From Streptomyces parvus (GTDB lineage Bacteria > Actinomycetota > Actinomycetes > Streptomycetales > Streptomycetaceae), in contig NZ_BMRY01000009.1 in NCBI RefSeq assembly GCF_014648875.1, positions 62,001 through 126,000 of the forward strand: a stretch of 64,000 nucleotides of DNA, written 5' to 3'. Both the position numbers and the translations under genes were made by a program. Position 1 is the stretch's first letter; every line of letters starts with the position of its first letter. The notes under the pieces were generated by a model. The model saw only the letters and a program-made list of their open reading frames with translations. It was not told the origin of the DNA and searched no databases. Below are positions 1-7,235 of this stretch, piece by piece.

Positions 1-295
1 CCACCTCGCCGTCGAACAGCCAGGTGACCGTCTGGAGGCCGGTGTGGGGATGCGGCGGTAGATCCATCCCGCCGCGCCGGGCGACGTCGTCGGGTCCGTA
101 GTGATCGACGAAGCACCAGGCGCCCACGAAACTGCGGGCCCGTTGGGGAAGGGTGCGGCGCACGCTCATGGACCGGGGTCCACCCAGGGGGACATCACGC
201 GGCGTCAGGATCTCGACGCGACGGACGGCGGACTCAGCCGCTTCCGGTCCGATTGGGCGGCTCATGCTGACGGGATCGCGTTCGATGTTGCTCAT
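1..295 (-). CDS. Pirin family protein (N-terminal part, cut by window start)
   Basis: The visible 98 residues match the start of the pirin family, cupin-fold iron proteins with quercetinase or regulatory roles. The family signature is plain: a stretch reading FVDHYGPDDV, then DLPPHPHTGLQTVTWLFDGEV, where the two PHPH-type histidines bind iron. The ATG is preceded by GGAGAG. The rest of the gene lies outside the window. It diverges from the carboxymuconolactone decarboxylase gene, and a 16-bp palindrome (316-331) lies between them, so both are probably controlled by one regulator. Pirins are often induced by oxidative or electrophile stress in bacteria; that role here is inference. Confidence 0.9.
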   Translation of the reverse strand, partial: MSNIERDPVSMSRPIGPEAAESAVRRVEILTPRDVPLGGPRSMSVRRTLPQRARSFVGAWCFVDHYGPDDVARRGGMDLPPHPHTGLQTVTWLFDGEV

Positions 296-315
296 GCGTT
301 ACTCTCCACACGTGT

Positions 316-331
316 AGTTGATACTTCAACT
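316..331. promoter_or_regulatory. Operator-like palindrome, copy A (pirin/CMD divergent promoter)
   Basis: AGTTGATACTTCAACT has six-base arms AGTTGA/TCAACT around four bases. It starts 21 bp from the pirin ATG and ends 25 bp before the CMD GTG, so a bound protein would block both. It is one of four copies in the first 2.6 kb (others at 1042, 2118 and 2569). The size and symmetry fit a MarR-family or similar dimer, but no such regulator is in the window. Confidence 0.7.
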
Positions 332-356
332 TTATCTCGATCGCAGGGAGCTTCCA

Positions 357-833
357 GTGACCATCACCTCGGCATCGAGCCGCGACAAGAAGATATTCAT
401 CGACAAGTTCGACCCCGAAGCCTTCCGCGCTCTCGCACGGACCGCACAGGCCGCCGGGGCGGCGGCCGCCCGTGCCGGCCTGCCGGTCACGCTGGTGGAA
501 CTGGTCAATCTCCGCGTCTCCCAGATCAACGGGTGTGCCTACTGCCTGCGCGCCCACACGCGGGCGGCGCTCGAAGCCGGGGAGAACCCGCAGCGCCTCG
601 GGCTGCTGGCGGCCTGGCGCGAGACGGAGGTCTTCACCCCCTCGGAGCGCGCCGCACTGGCCCTGGCCGAGGCGACGACCAGCCTGAACGGATCCGCGCG
701 GGGCGGGGCGGCCGTCGCGGCACGCGACGCTCTCACCGACGAGCAGATCTCGGCCGTACTCTGGGTCGCCATCAGCATCAACGCGTTCAACCGTGTGTCG
801 ATCATGAGTGGGCATCCGGTGAAGGAGGCCTGA
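357..833 (+). CDS. Carboxymuconolactone decarboxylase / AhpD-like protein
   Basis: A 158-residue protein of the CMD/AhpD family. The core motif NGCAYCLRAH carries the redox CxxC pair (C60, C63) and H67, as in alkylhydroperoxidase AhpD, which passes electrons to peroxiredoxins. The helical run after it (WRETEVFTPSERAALALAEATT) is also typical. The GTG at 357 is chosen because GCAGGGAG lies 7-14 bp upstream; an earlier in-frame start at 318 would fall inside the palindrome and lacks a ribosome site. It diverges from the pirin gene under a shared operator. A peroxide or organic-hydroperoxide reductase role is likely; the exact substrate is unknown. Confidence 0.88.
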   Translation: MTITSASSRDKKIFIDKFDPEAFRALARTAQAAGAAAARAGLPVTLVELVNLRVSQINGCAYCLRAHTRAALEAGENPQRLGLLAAWRETEVFTPSERAALALAEATTSLNGSARGGAAVAARDALTDEQISAVLWVAISINAFNRVSIMSGHPVKEA

Positions 834-1041
834 CACCGGCGCGGTCGGCGGAGAAGCCTCGGCCTTCTCTGCGCCCCGCCCGACGCCTCCCGGCGACGCC
901 CGTCGCCCACGGCATACGCACGGTACACATCACCCCTCCTCCGCGCTTGTCGGCGGCCCGGTCGCCGACGGCTTCCACGACCGGGCCGATCCGGCCTCGG
1001 CCACATCCCCCTCCGGCACGACGGCGCCCGGGCCACCATGA

Positions 1042-1057
1042 AGTAGATGCGTCAACT
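1042..1057. promoter_or_regulatory. Operator-like palindrome, copy B
   Basis: AGTAGATGCGTCAACT keeps one perfect half (GTCAACT) and a degraded other half. It is followed by the AT-rich stretch ATATTA and lies about 30 bp before the decayed pyruvate-oxidase start. The position matches the other three copies, so the dead gene was probably a member of the same regulon. Confidence 0.5.
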
Positions 1058-1087
1058 ATATTAGCCGCCGATCGTCACGAGACAGGT

Positions 1088-1443
1088 GTGCAAATCGAAG
1101 GGAGCAGTCCGGCGATACGGAATCAGACCGTGGCCCAGCAGATGGTGGACGTCCTGCGCCAGGCAGGAGCGGAGCGGATCTACGGCGTGGTGGGCGATAG
1201 CCTCAATTCGGTGGTCGACGCGGTACGCCGCACGGACGGCATCGAGTGGGTCCATGTACGGAACGAGGAGGCGGCCGCGTTCGCCGCGGCGGCGGAGGCA
1301 CAGCTGACCGGCAGGCTCGCTGTGCGCCGGAAGCTGCGGCCCGGGAAACACGCACCTGATCCAGGGGCTGTACGACGCACACCGTTCGGGCGCGCCCGTC
1401 CTCGCCATCGCCTGGCACATCCCGTCCCACCAGATCGGCGCCG
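1088..1443 (+). pseudogene. Truncated, frameshifted pyruvate oxidase/TPP enzyme (PoxB-like)
   Basis: The first part (start near 1088 or 1130) reads as the N-terminus of a thiamine-diphosphate enzyme of the PoxB type: VVDVLRQAG-like start, YGVVGDSLNSVVDAV, then HVRNEEAAAFAAAAEA, which includes the catalytic glutamate. Near 1322-1325 the frame breaks: after LAV the expected motif (CAGSCGPGNTHLIQGLYDAH) continues in another frame, consistent with loss of two bases from a TGTG repeat. The PoxB-like sequence then stops at about SHQIG (1440) and is joined directly to the tail of an unrelated transporter. Full-length enzymes are about 570 residues, so this is a dead remnant. Confidence 0.82.
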
Positions 1444-1656
1444 GCCGAAGCCCTGATCGTGGCCGGAGAGGTCGGCGGCGACACCGGGGGCCTCGTCCTC
1501 AAGGCCGCGAAGGAAGCGTTCACCGAGGCGGCCATGGTGACCGGTATCGCCGGCGCCGGGATGATGGTCGTCGCCGCGATCTGGGCGTTGGTGACGCTGC
1601 GGGGCGTGTCCGCGAACCTGGATCTCGCCGAGGAGCACGAGCGCCGGCTCCACTGA
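1444..1656 (+). pseudogene. C-terminal remnant of a multidrug MFS transporter
   Basis: In a third frame the sequence reads AEALIVAGEVGGDTGGLV and then a single hydrophobic helix (VTGIAGAGMMVVAAIWALVTL) with a short charged tail. This is how DHA2/EmrB-type 14-helix transporters end (last loop plus last helix). No upstream transporter sequence remains; it is fused to the PoxB-like fragment. The join suggests a deletion that removed the end of one gene and most of the next. An ATG/GTG inside could give a 65-residue product, but there is no convincing ribosome site. Confidence 0.75.
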
Positions 1657-1666
1657 TTCGGGATCA

Positions 1667-1712
1667 GGCGGGAGCGGGGCACGTCCGCCGGCGGAGGCGC
1701 CCCGCTCCCGCC
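1667..1712. terminator. Bidirectional hairpin terminator
   Basis: A perfect 14-bp stem, GGCGGGAGCGGGGC (1667-1680) against its complement (1699-1712), with an 18-base loop that can itself pair. It lies between the converging MFS remnant and GNAT gene. Confidence 0.8.
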
Positions 1713-1731
1713 CCCTCCGGCGTCCGGCGCG

Positions 1732-2037
1732 TCAGAGACCGAACCGCGCGTGCTGCGTCTCCGGCACCAGGTCGGTGTACTCCGGGTGCTTGCGGAGCCA
1801 GCCACGGATGAAGGGACAGAAGGGGAGCACCTTGAGCTCCTGCTTCCTGGCCTCGTCGAGAACCGAGCGGGCCAGCGCACCCCCGAGGCCTCGGCCGCCG
1901 AACCGCGGGTCGATCTCCGTATGGAGGAAGGCGATCTCGTCCCGGAATCGGTGATACTCGACGAATCCGGCCCGCTCACCGCCGTCGGAGATCTCGTACC
2001 GCGATTCGTCGGGGTTGTCCGTCACGTGGCTTTCCAT
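1732..2037 (-). CDS. Small GNAT-family N-acetyltransferase (COG2388 type)
   Basis: A 101-residue protein of the small YjdJ/GTN-type acetyltransferases (COG2388), which are single-domain GNAT folds. The acetyl-CoA loop is visible as RFGGRGLGGALA, preceded by FLHTEIDPRF and followed by the family-specific end VLPFCPFIRGWLRKHPEY. The ATG is set by GAGGAGG about 8 bp upstream. The 16-bp palindrome at 2118 lies in its promoter. A close paralogue starts 0.45 kb upstream with the same kind of operator. Substrate unknown; members elsewhere are tied to stress responses. Confidence 0.88.
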   Translation of the reverse strand: MESHVTDNPDESRYEISDGGERAGFVEYHRFRDEIAFLHTEIDPRFGGRGLGGALARSVLDEARKQELKVLPFCPFIRGWLRKHPEYTDLVPETQHARFGL

Positions 2038-2117
2038 GGTTCCCTCCTCGGGATGACTGCCGCACCGCCGCCCTCCTGAAGGGTGGCGGCTTGCCGGGGA
2101 GGCCCGCCATCCATGCA

Positions 2118-2133
2118 GTTGATGCATCAACTT
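2118..2133. promoter_or_regulatory. Operator-like palindrome, copy C (perfect)
   Basis: AGTTGATGCATCAACT is a perfect 16-bp palindrome, 81 bp before the ATG of the first small GNAT gene. It is the best copy of the four and defines the consensus. Confidence 0.78.
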
Positions 2134-2185
2134 ATCTTTGCGGCGGGCGCCCCGCGCCCTCGCAGCCGACTTCCCAGCCGCTTCC

Positions 2186-2494
2186 TCAGTCGCTGACCCT
2201 GCTTCGGGACTGGTACAGCAGGTCCTCATAGTCGGGGTGCCGGGCGATCCAGCCCGCGAAGAAGGGGCAGGTGGCCAGCACCCGCAGGTTCGCCGTGCGA
2301 GCGTCGTCGAGGGCGGCTCGGGCCAGCGCGGACCCGACCCCCCTGCCCTCGTACGCCGGCTCGACCTCGGTGTGCACGAACGCGACGAGCTCCGCCGTAC
2401 GGATGTACTGCGCGATGCCCGCCGGCTTGGACTCCCCGTCGACGTACGCCTCATAGCGGTTCGCCCCGGGCGCGTCCCTCACTTCGACCGCCAT
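2186..2494 (-). CDS. Small GNAT-family N-acetyltransferase (COG2388 type), paralogue
   Basis: A 102-residue paralogue of the previous gene, with AYEGRGVGSALARAAL as the acetyl-CoA loop and VLATCPFFAGWIARHPDYEDL as the family tail. The ATG at 2494 is preferred over the one at 2518 because GGGAGG lies just upstream of it. The two paralogues are tandem but separately controlled: each has its own palindrome and promoter. This looks like a tandem duplication kept with its operator. Confidence 0.87.
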   Translation of the reverse strand: MAVEVRDAPGANRYEAYVDGESKPAGIAQYIRTAELVAFVHTEVEPAYEGRGVGSALARAALDDARTANLRVLATCPFFAGWIARHPDYEDLLYQSRSRVSD

Positions 2495-2818
2495 GTTTCC
2501 TCCCAGAAGCCTGCTCACGACCGGTTCGACGGATACCCGTCAACCGTGACCTCACCTTAACCAAGGAAGGTTGATCCATCAACATAAGATCGGGCCAGGC
2601 TGTCGCTCTTGCGGCATGTCCCACCTGCGTCACAGGATTCGCATGACACCCCTTCCGCCATCAGCTCATTCTGCGCCGTACCGTCCAGCGCCGGATCCAG
2701 GGCCTCATTGGAACGCTCCGACGCCGCGACCCGTATTCAGCTCGCCCGGCACGCGGCACGCCGTGGATGGCTGCAGACAGCACCCGGGCCGTGTTCGCGC
2801 CGTCGGAGCGCGGTCGCG
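2495..2818. other. Intergenic stretch with operator D; otherwise no gene seen
   Basis: About 324 bases between the second GNAT gene and the end of the FGGY kinase gene. The only structure I can support is the promoter/operator near 2530-2590. Reading frames crossing it are antisense shadows of the kinase gene. Confidence 0.6.
2569..2584. promoter_or_regulatory. Operator-like palindrome, copy D
   Basis: GGTTGATCCATCAACA, with arms GTTGAT/ATCAAC around CC, 75 bp before the ATG of the second small GNAT gene. Distance and sequence parallel copy C. Confidence 0.72.
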
Positions 2819-4291
2819 TCAGTCGTCGGGGAGCCAGCCGCGCTCGCGCAGCGCCGCCACGAAGCGGCCGTGAGACTCCTCCAGGGCAGGGCGTTCCCGT
2901 GGCACGGGCTCGACGAGCGCCCCCGTGCGCACCATCGCGGCGGCGCTCGCCGTGAGGTTCTCGTGGAGCGTGCCGGCCGCGGCGAGCAGTGCGGCGCCGA
3001 ACGCCGTCTCCGCGCGCTCGACGACCCGGACCGGACGGCCCAGAACGGTGGCCCGGATCGCCGTCCACACGGCGCTGCGGATGCCCCCGCCGGCCGCGTG
3101 CAGGGGGCCGAGCACCGGGATGCCCAGACGCTCGACCCGTTCCAGGGCCAGGCGTTCGAGGAAGGCGACTCCCTCGAGTGCGGCGCGGTGGGCGTCCGTC
3201 TCGTCGCAGGGGCGGCCCAGTGCGAAGCCGCGTGCCGCGCCGGAGACGAAGGGGAACCGTTCGCCGTCGCGGCGCAACGGGTAGCGCACGTACGACGCGG
3301 GACCCCGGGCCGACGCGGCTGCGTCCAGCGCGGGCAGGCGGGCCGGGGTGACGTCGGCCAGGCACTCCCCTCCCGTGTTCGACGCCCCGCCGGGGAGCCA
3401 CCAGCCGTCGGGGTGGCGGTGGCTGTAGAACGCCCCGGTCGCATCGCGCACCAAGTGCTCGGACACCCCCTTGAGGACGTACGTCGTACCGATGACGCCC
3501 ACGAACCGGCCCGGCTCGACCGCCCCGGTGGCGATCTGGCCGGCACAGCCGTCCGTCATCCCGAGGCGTACGGAGCACCCTTCGGGCAGGCCCGTGGCCT
3601 CGGCCGCCTCCGGGCCGACGACCCCGGCCTCGGTCCCGGGCGCGCCTACGGAGGGGAGCAGGGCGAGCGGGAGGCCGAGGGCGTCGAAGACCTCGTGCGC
3701 CCACTCCCCCGCACGGGCGTCGTAGCCGGACTTGAGCGCGTGGCTCCAGTCCGTGGGCACAGGGTGGCCCGTCAGCTCGCGGCCGATGACCTCGGGGGTG
3801 TGCAGGACCTGGTGCAGGGCGGAGCCGTACGTTCGCAGGCACCACACGGCCCTGCCGAGCGCGGCGGTGGGGCCCACCGAGAGCCCGAGCCCGTCCCACC
3901 GGGCGCTGCCCGCCCGTTGGGCCTCGGCGTTGACGTCGGCGGCACGCCGGTCGTCGTACATCAGCGCCGGGCCGAGCGGTTCGCCATCGGTCCCGGTGGG
4001 CACGATGGTGCCGGATGTGGCGGACACGGCCACCGCGATCACCTCGCGTCCGCCCCGGGGCAGCGCGGCCGTGGCGCGGCGCAGGGCCGACCGTACGGCG
4101 GGCCACCACGACCGGGCGTCCTGCTCGCTCGTTCCCGCGGCGGTCCGCACGGCGGGCGGGAGATCCGCCCGTGCCCCGGCGAGTGTCCGCCCCTGTCCGT
4201 CCACGCACAGCACGCGGACGGACGCGGTCGCCACATCGATACCGATCACGGCCGGAGAGGGGGGTGCGGAGCGAGGGGATTCACTGTTCAT
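2819..4291 (-). CDS. FGGY-family carbohydrate kinase
   Basis: A 490-residue sugar kinase of the FGGY family (xylulokinase, glycerol kinase and relatives), which phosphorylates a sugar or polyol with ATP. The N-terminal phosphate-binding strand reads VIGIDVATASVRV, and the C-terminal ATPase half has GVIGTTYVLKG and HAAGGGIRSAVW, the second the usual glycine-rich FGGY motif. The length is normal. The ATG at 4291 is taken because residues before it look non-coding. It is the last gene of a minus-strand operon after a histidine phosphatase and a DeoR repressor, 128 bp behind the latter. A second, different FGGY kinase lies in the divergent operon, so the pathway may use two kinases. Substrate not resolvable by eye. 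Confidence 0.88.
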   Translation of the reverse strand: MNSESPRSAPPSPAVIGIDVATASVRVLCVDGQGRTLAGARADLPPAVRTAAGTSEQDARSWWPAVRSALRRATAALPRGGREVIAVAVSATSGTIVPTGTDGEPLGPALMYDDRRAADVNAEAQRAGSARWDGLGLSVGPTAALGRAVWCLRTYGSALHQVLHTPEVIGRELTGHPVPTDWSHALKSGYDARAGEWAHEVFDALGLPLALLPSVGAPGTEAGVVGPEAAEATGLPEGCSVRLGMTDGCAGQIATGAVEPGRFVGVIGTTYVLKGVSEHLVRDATGAFYSHRHPDGWWLPGGASNTGGECLADVTPARLPALDAAASARGPASYVRYPLRRDGERFPFVSGAARGFALGRPCDETDAHRAALEGVAFLERLALERVERLGIPVLGPLHAAGGGIRSAVWTAIRATVLGRPVRVVERAETAFGAALLAAAGTLHENLTASAAAMVRTGALVEPVPRERPALEESHGRFVAALRERGWLPDD

Positions 4292-4419
4292 GCGGAGAGC
4301 GTCCTTCCCCGTGGGCCTCACGTGTCCACGCCGGTCCACCGGTCGGAGAGGGCCGTCCATCGCCGTGATGGCCCGTATGTGAAGTCAACATCTGTTCCAT
4401 CGTGGTGGGAGGAGCGGGC

Positions 4420-5196
4420 TCATGATGCGACGGTCGCCACCGTGACCCGGGTCCGTTCGCGGAGTTTCCCCAGCAGTTCGGCATCCGCTCCGTCGTCCAC
4501 CACGAGATGGTCCAGATCGCCGACGGGACCCACCCGGTGCAGCGCGGTCCGGGCGAGTTTGGTGTGGTCCATGAGCATCACCTTCGTCGCCGCCGACGTG
4601 AGCATGGCCCGCTTGACCAGCACCACGTCCTGCTCCTGGTGGTAGGCCGTCCTGGCGTCGAGGGCCGACGTGGAGACCGCGACGAGGTCGACGGAGAGCG
4701 CCTCCACCGCCTCGACGCAGGGCATGCCGAGGAAGGAGTCATGGGTGCGTGAGTACTCGCCGCCCAGGGCGATCAGGCGGATGCCCTCGCATCCGGCGAA
4801 GACGTCCAGCACCCGGCGGGCGTTGGTGACCACGGTGAGCGGGGCGAGGTCGACCAGCAGACCCGCCATGACGAGCACGGTGGTGGAGTCGTCGAGCATC
4901 ACCGACATGCCGGGCTCCACCAGTGCGGCGGCGGCCCGCGCGACGGCCTTCTTCTCCGCCGTGTTCACGCCGAGCCGGTAGTCGAGGCTCGATTCGAACA
5001 CCGTGGAGGGCAGGGCGGACGCGCCGCCGCGGAAGCGTCGCAGCACCCCTTGCCGCGCCAGGTCGTCGAGGTCCCGGTGGACGGTCATCAGGCTCACGCC
5101 CGTGAGCCGGGCGAGGGCGGCACCCGTGGCCGTGCCCTGCTCCACCACATGGTCGGCGATGAGCCGTCGGCGCTCTTCGGCGGATCTCTTGGTCAT
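4420..5196 (-). CDS. DeoR-family transcriptional repressor
   Basis: A 258-residue DeoR-type regulator. The N-terminal helix-turn-helix includes GTATGAALARLTGVSLMTVHRDLDDLARQGVLRRFRGG, where the TVHRDL recognition helix is the family hallmark. The sugar-phosphate-binding C-terminal domain follows (VMLDDSTTVLVMAGLL, ALGGEYSRTHDSFLG). Such repressors usually respond to a phosphorylated intermediate made by the neighbouring kinase. It starts 5 bp after the histidine phosphatase stop, so the two are cotranscribed. The likely target is the perfect palindrome at 5972-5987 in the divergent promoter, which resembles the E. coli DeoR operator (TGTTAGAATTCTAACA). Confidence 0.92.
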   Translation of the reverse strand: MTKRSAEERRRLIADHVVEQGTATGAALARLTGVSLMTVHRDLDDLARQGVLRRFRGGASALPSTVFESSLDYRLGVNTAEKKAVARAAAALVEPGMSVMLDDSTTVLVMAGLLVDLAPLTVVTNARRVLDVFAGCEGIRLIALGGEYSRTHDSFLGMPCVEAVEALSVDLVAVSTSALDARTAYHQEQDVVLVKRAMLTSAATKVMLMDHTKLARTALHRVGPVGDLDHLVVDDGADAELLGKLRERTRVTVATVAS

Positions 5197-5201
5197 GGGG
5201 G

Positions 5202-5852
5202 TCAGTCTCCCGCAGGGCTCGGACCGGGCGCGGGGGCGGGTGGCGGGGCTGTGGGGACGTTGAGCGATCGCAGCGCCGTTTCCGCGCCGCGGATCTCGAT
5301 CTCCGTGACAGCCCCGTTGTCCAGCCGGGGGAAGATGCGCCGGTAACGCCCGAGCGGCAGTCCGAGGAGTTCGCACAGCGCGATGCGCAGCAGGGTGTTG
5401 TGGGCGACGACGAGCACCCTGCCCCCAGGGTGGCGGTCCGCCAGCTCGCGCAGGGACGCCGTCGCCCGCGCCGCCGCACGGGCGACGGGTTCGGAGCCGG
5501 GAAAGGCACCGGATTCGGCGTCCTCGCGGAACCGACGTACGGCTTCGGGGTCCTCCTCGGCCATCTCCTCGATGGTTCGGCCCTCACCCCATCCGAAGTC
5601 CACTTCCCGCAGCCCCTCCTGGACCTCCACCGCAAGGCCCAGCCCGACCGCCGCGGGACTCGCCGTGAGGCGGGCGCGGCTGAGGGGGGAGCAGGCGACC
5701 GCGTCCACGCCGCTGCGCGTGGCCCAGGCTCCGAGGCCGGTCGCCTGGGCCACGCCCCGGGGTGTCAGGGCGACGTCGGTGACGCCGGCGTACCGGTTCT
5801 CCGCGTGCCACTCGGTCTCGCCGTGCCGTACGAGCAGGAGGCGAGTGGTCAT
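5202..5852 (-). CDS. Histidine phosphatase (phosphoglycerate mutase-like)
   Basis: A 216-residue member of the histidine phosphatase superfamily, with the nucleophile motif LLLVRHGETEW (H10) near the N-terminus and the second catalytic histidine in VLVVAHNTLLRIALCELL. The acid residue region reads GLREVDFGWGEGRTIEEM. It is first in the minus-strand operon with DeoR and the FGGY kinase, so it probably removes a phosphate from a sugar-phosphate intermediate or side product instead of acting in glycolysis. The ATG at 5852 was chosen because the family motif begins directly after it; the track's longer N-terminus looks spurious. Confidence 0.9.
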   Translation of the reverse strand: MTTRLLLVRHGETEWHAENRYAGVTDVALTPRGVAQATGLGAWATRSGVDAVACSPLSRARLTASPAAVGLGLAVEVQEGLREVDFGWGEGRTIEEMAEEDPEAVRRFREDAESGAFPGSEPVARAAARATASLRELADRHPGGRVLVVAHNTLLRIALCELLGLPLGRYRRIFPRLDNGAVTEIEIRGAETALRSLNVPTAPPPAPAPGPSPAGD

Positions 5853-5971
5853 GGAGACCGCCCTTTCCGGGTCGGGGCCGCTGGGTCGGGGCCGAGTCGA
5901 GGCGAAGCGCACCGGGTTGCCGGGTTGTCGTGGCCCGTGTCGGCCGGGTGCATTGCCGGTTCACGCAGGCG

Positions 5972-5987
5972 CTGTTAAATTTAACAG
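5972..5987. promoter_or_regulatory. Probable DeoR operator in divergent promoter
   Basis: CTGTTAAATTTAACAG is a perfect 16-bp palindrome in the 269-bp gap between the histidine phosphatase and hydroxyacid dehydrogenase starts. It resembles the classical DeoR site. A degenerate version, TGTTATTTATGACA, appears at 8733 before the binding-protein gene. Confidence 0.78.
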
Positions 5988-6020
5988 AAATTCCACAGCC
6001 GGGAACCGGCCCTTCACGGC

Positions 6021-6051
6021 TCGGATCAGGTTCGGATCAGGTTCGGATCAG
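6021..6051. repeat. Three 11-bp tandem repeats upstream of hydroxyacid dehydrogenase
   Basis: TCGGATCAGGT occurs three times head to tail (the last ends in TCGGATCAGA). The 11-bp period is one DNA turn, so the copies lie on the same face of the helix. It lies between the DeoR-like palindrome and the start at 6122, and could be an additional activator site or part of the leader. Confidence 0.7.
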
Positions 6052-6121
6052 ACGTGAATCAAGGCTCCGACCTGCTCGGCATCCACCCCAGCGGCTCTCC
6101 TCGCAGAAGGAATCCGACGTC

Positions 6122-7177
6122 ATGCGCATCCTCGCCGCAGGCGACCACTTCGTCCGTCCCGCGTTGATTCGCGCGGCGGTGAGTCAGGAGCTGTCCCACG
6201 CGGGCGGGGAGCTCCCGGAGTTCTCGGAGCTGACTCTCCCCTGGCCCCATGAGCCCTTCGGTCCGGTCGCGGAGGTCCGTGAGGCGAGCGGTACGGAGGA
6301 CGAGCTCGTGGAGGCGCTGGACGGGGCGTCGGTCTGTGTGACGCAGATGGCCCCGTTCACCGAGCGGGTGTTCGCCGCTTCGCCCGGGTTGCGGCTCGTC
6401 GCCGTCTCGCGGGGCGGGCCGGTGAATGTGGACCTGGCCGCCGCCACGCGACACGGGGTCAGGGTCAGCTTCGCCCCCGGCCGCAACGCCCCTGCCGCCG
6501 CGGAGTTCGCCGTCGGGCTGATGCTCGCCGCGATGCGGCGCATCGCCGCCGCCGACGCGGAGTTGAAGCGGGGCGTCTGGCGGGGCGATCTCTACGCGTA
6601 CGAGGAGGTCGGCGGCGAGCTCGGCGGGGCCACGGTCGGGCTCGTGGGCTACGGGGCCATCGGCCGCATCGTGGCGCGGGTGATGCGCGCCTTCGGGGCG
6701 CATGTGCTCGCGGCCGACCCGTACGCCGATCCGGAGGCGGTCGCGGCGGACGGTGTCGAACTCGTCGAGCTGGACGACCTTCTGAGCCGGAGTTCGGTGG
6801 TGAGCCTGCACGCCCGCCTGACCGAGGAGACCCATCATCTGCTCGACGCCCGCCGTCTCGGGCTGCTGCCGTCCGGGGCGGTCCTGGTCAACTCCGCCCG
6901 CGCCGGGCTGCTCGACCATGCTCCGCTGCCTCGGCTGCTGCGCAGCGGCGCTCTCGGGGCGCTCGCCCTCGATGTGTACGACATCGAGCCGATCCCCGCC
7001 GACTGGGCCCTGCGTGACGTACCGAACGTGATCACCACGCCTCATCTCGCGGGCGCGACGCGGCAGACGGCGCACCGTGCGGCGGCCATCACCGCCGCCG
7101 AGGTCGGCCGCTTCGTACGGGGGGAAAAGTTGCGGCATCTCGCGAACGGGGACGTCCTGGTGAACGGCCGTTCCTGA
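6122..7177 (+). CDS. D-isomer 2-hydroxyacid dehydrogenase (phosphoglycerate dehydrogenase-like)
   Basis: A 351-residue NAD-dependent 2-hydroxyacid dehydrogenase. The Rossmann motif GYGAIG sits at residues 176-181, and the catalytic triad of the family is visible: R260 (in NSARAGLLD), E289 (in DVYDIEP) and H308 (in TPHLAG). It lacks the regulatory ACT domain of biosynthetic SerA, and its genome context is sugar catabolism, so it more likely reduces or oxidises a hydroxyacid derived from the imported sugar. It opens the plus-strand operon and is followed 58 bp later by an FGGY kinase. A second member of this family lies at 60753-61790 in the other sugar locus. Confidence 0.9.
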   Translation: MRILAAGDHFVRPALIRAAVSQELSHAGGELPEFSELTLPWPHEPFGPVAEVREASGTEDELVEALDGASVCVTQMAPFTERVFAASPGLRLVAVSRGGPVNVDLAAATRHGVRVSFAPGRNAPAAAEFAVGLMLAAMRRIAAADAELKRGVWRGDLYAYEEVGGELGGATVGLVGYGAIGRIVARVMRAFGAHVLAADPYADPEAVAADGVELVELDDLLSRSSVVSLHARLTEETHHLLDARRLGLLPSGAVLVNSARAGLLDHAPLPRLLRSGALGALALDVYDIEPIPADWALRDVPNVITTPHLAGATRQTAHRAAAITAAEVGRFVRGEKLRHLANGDVLVNGRS

Positions 7178-7235
7178 CGGCCGCCTTCGCCACCGGCGCC
7201 CCGGAATCCATCGGCTCGCACAGGAGGTAGCGGGG

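Noticed and set aside
2609..4645. Long 678-codon plus-strand frame across the FGGY kinase gene
   Set aside because: Arg- and Gly-rich shadow of the minus-strand kinase, with no ribosome site and no recognisable domain.
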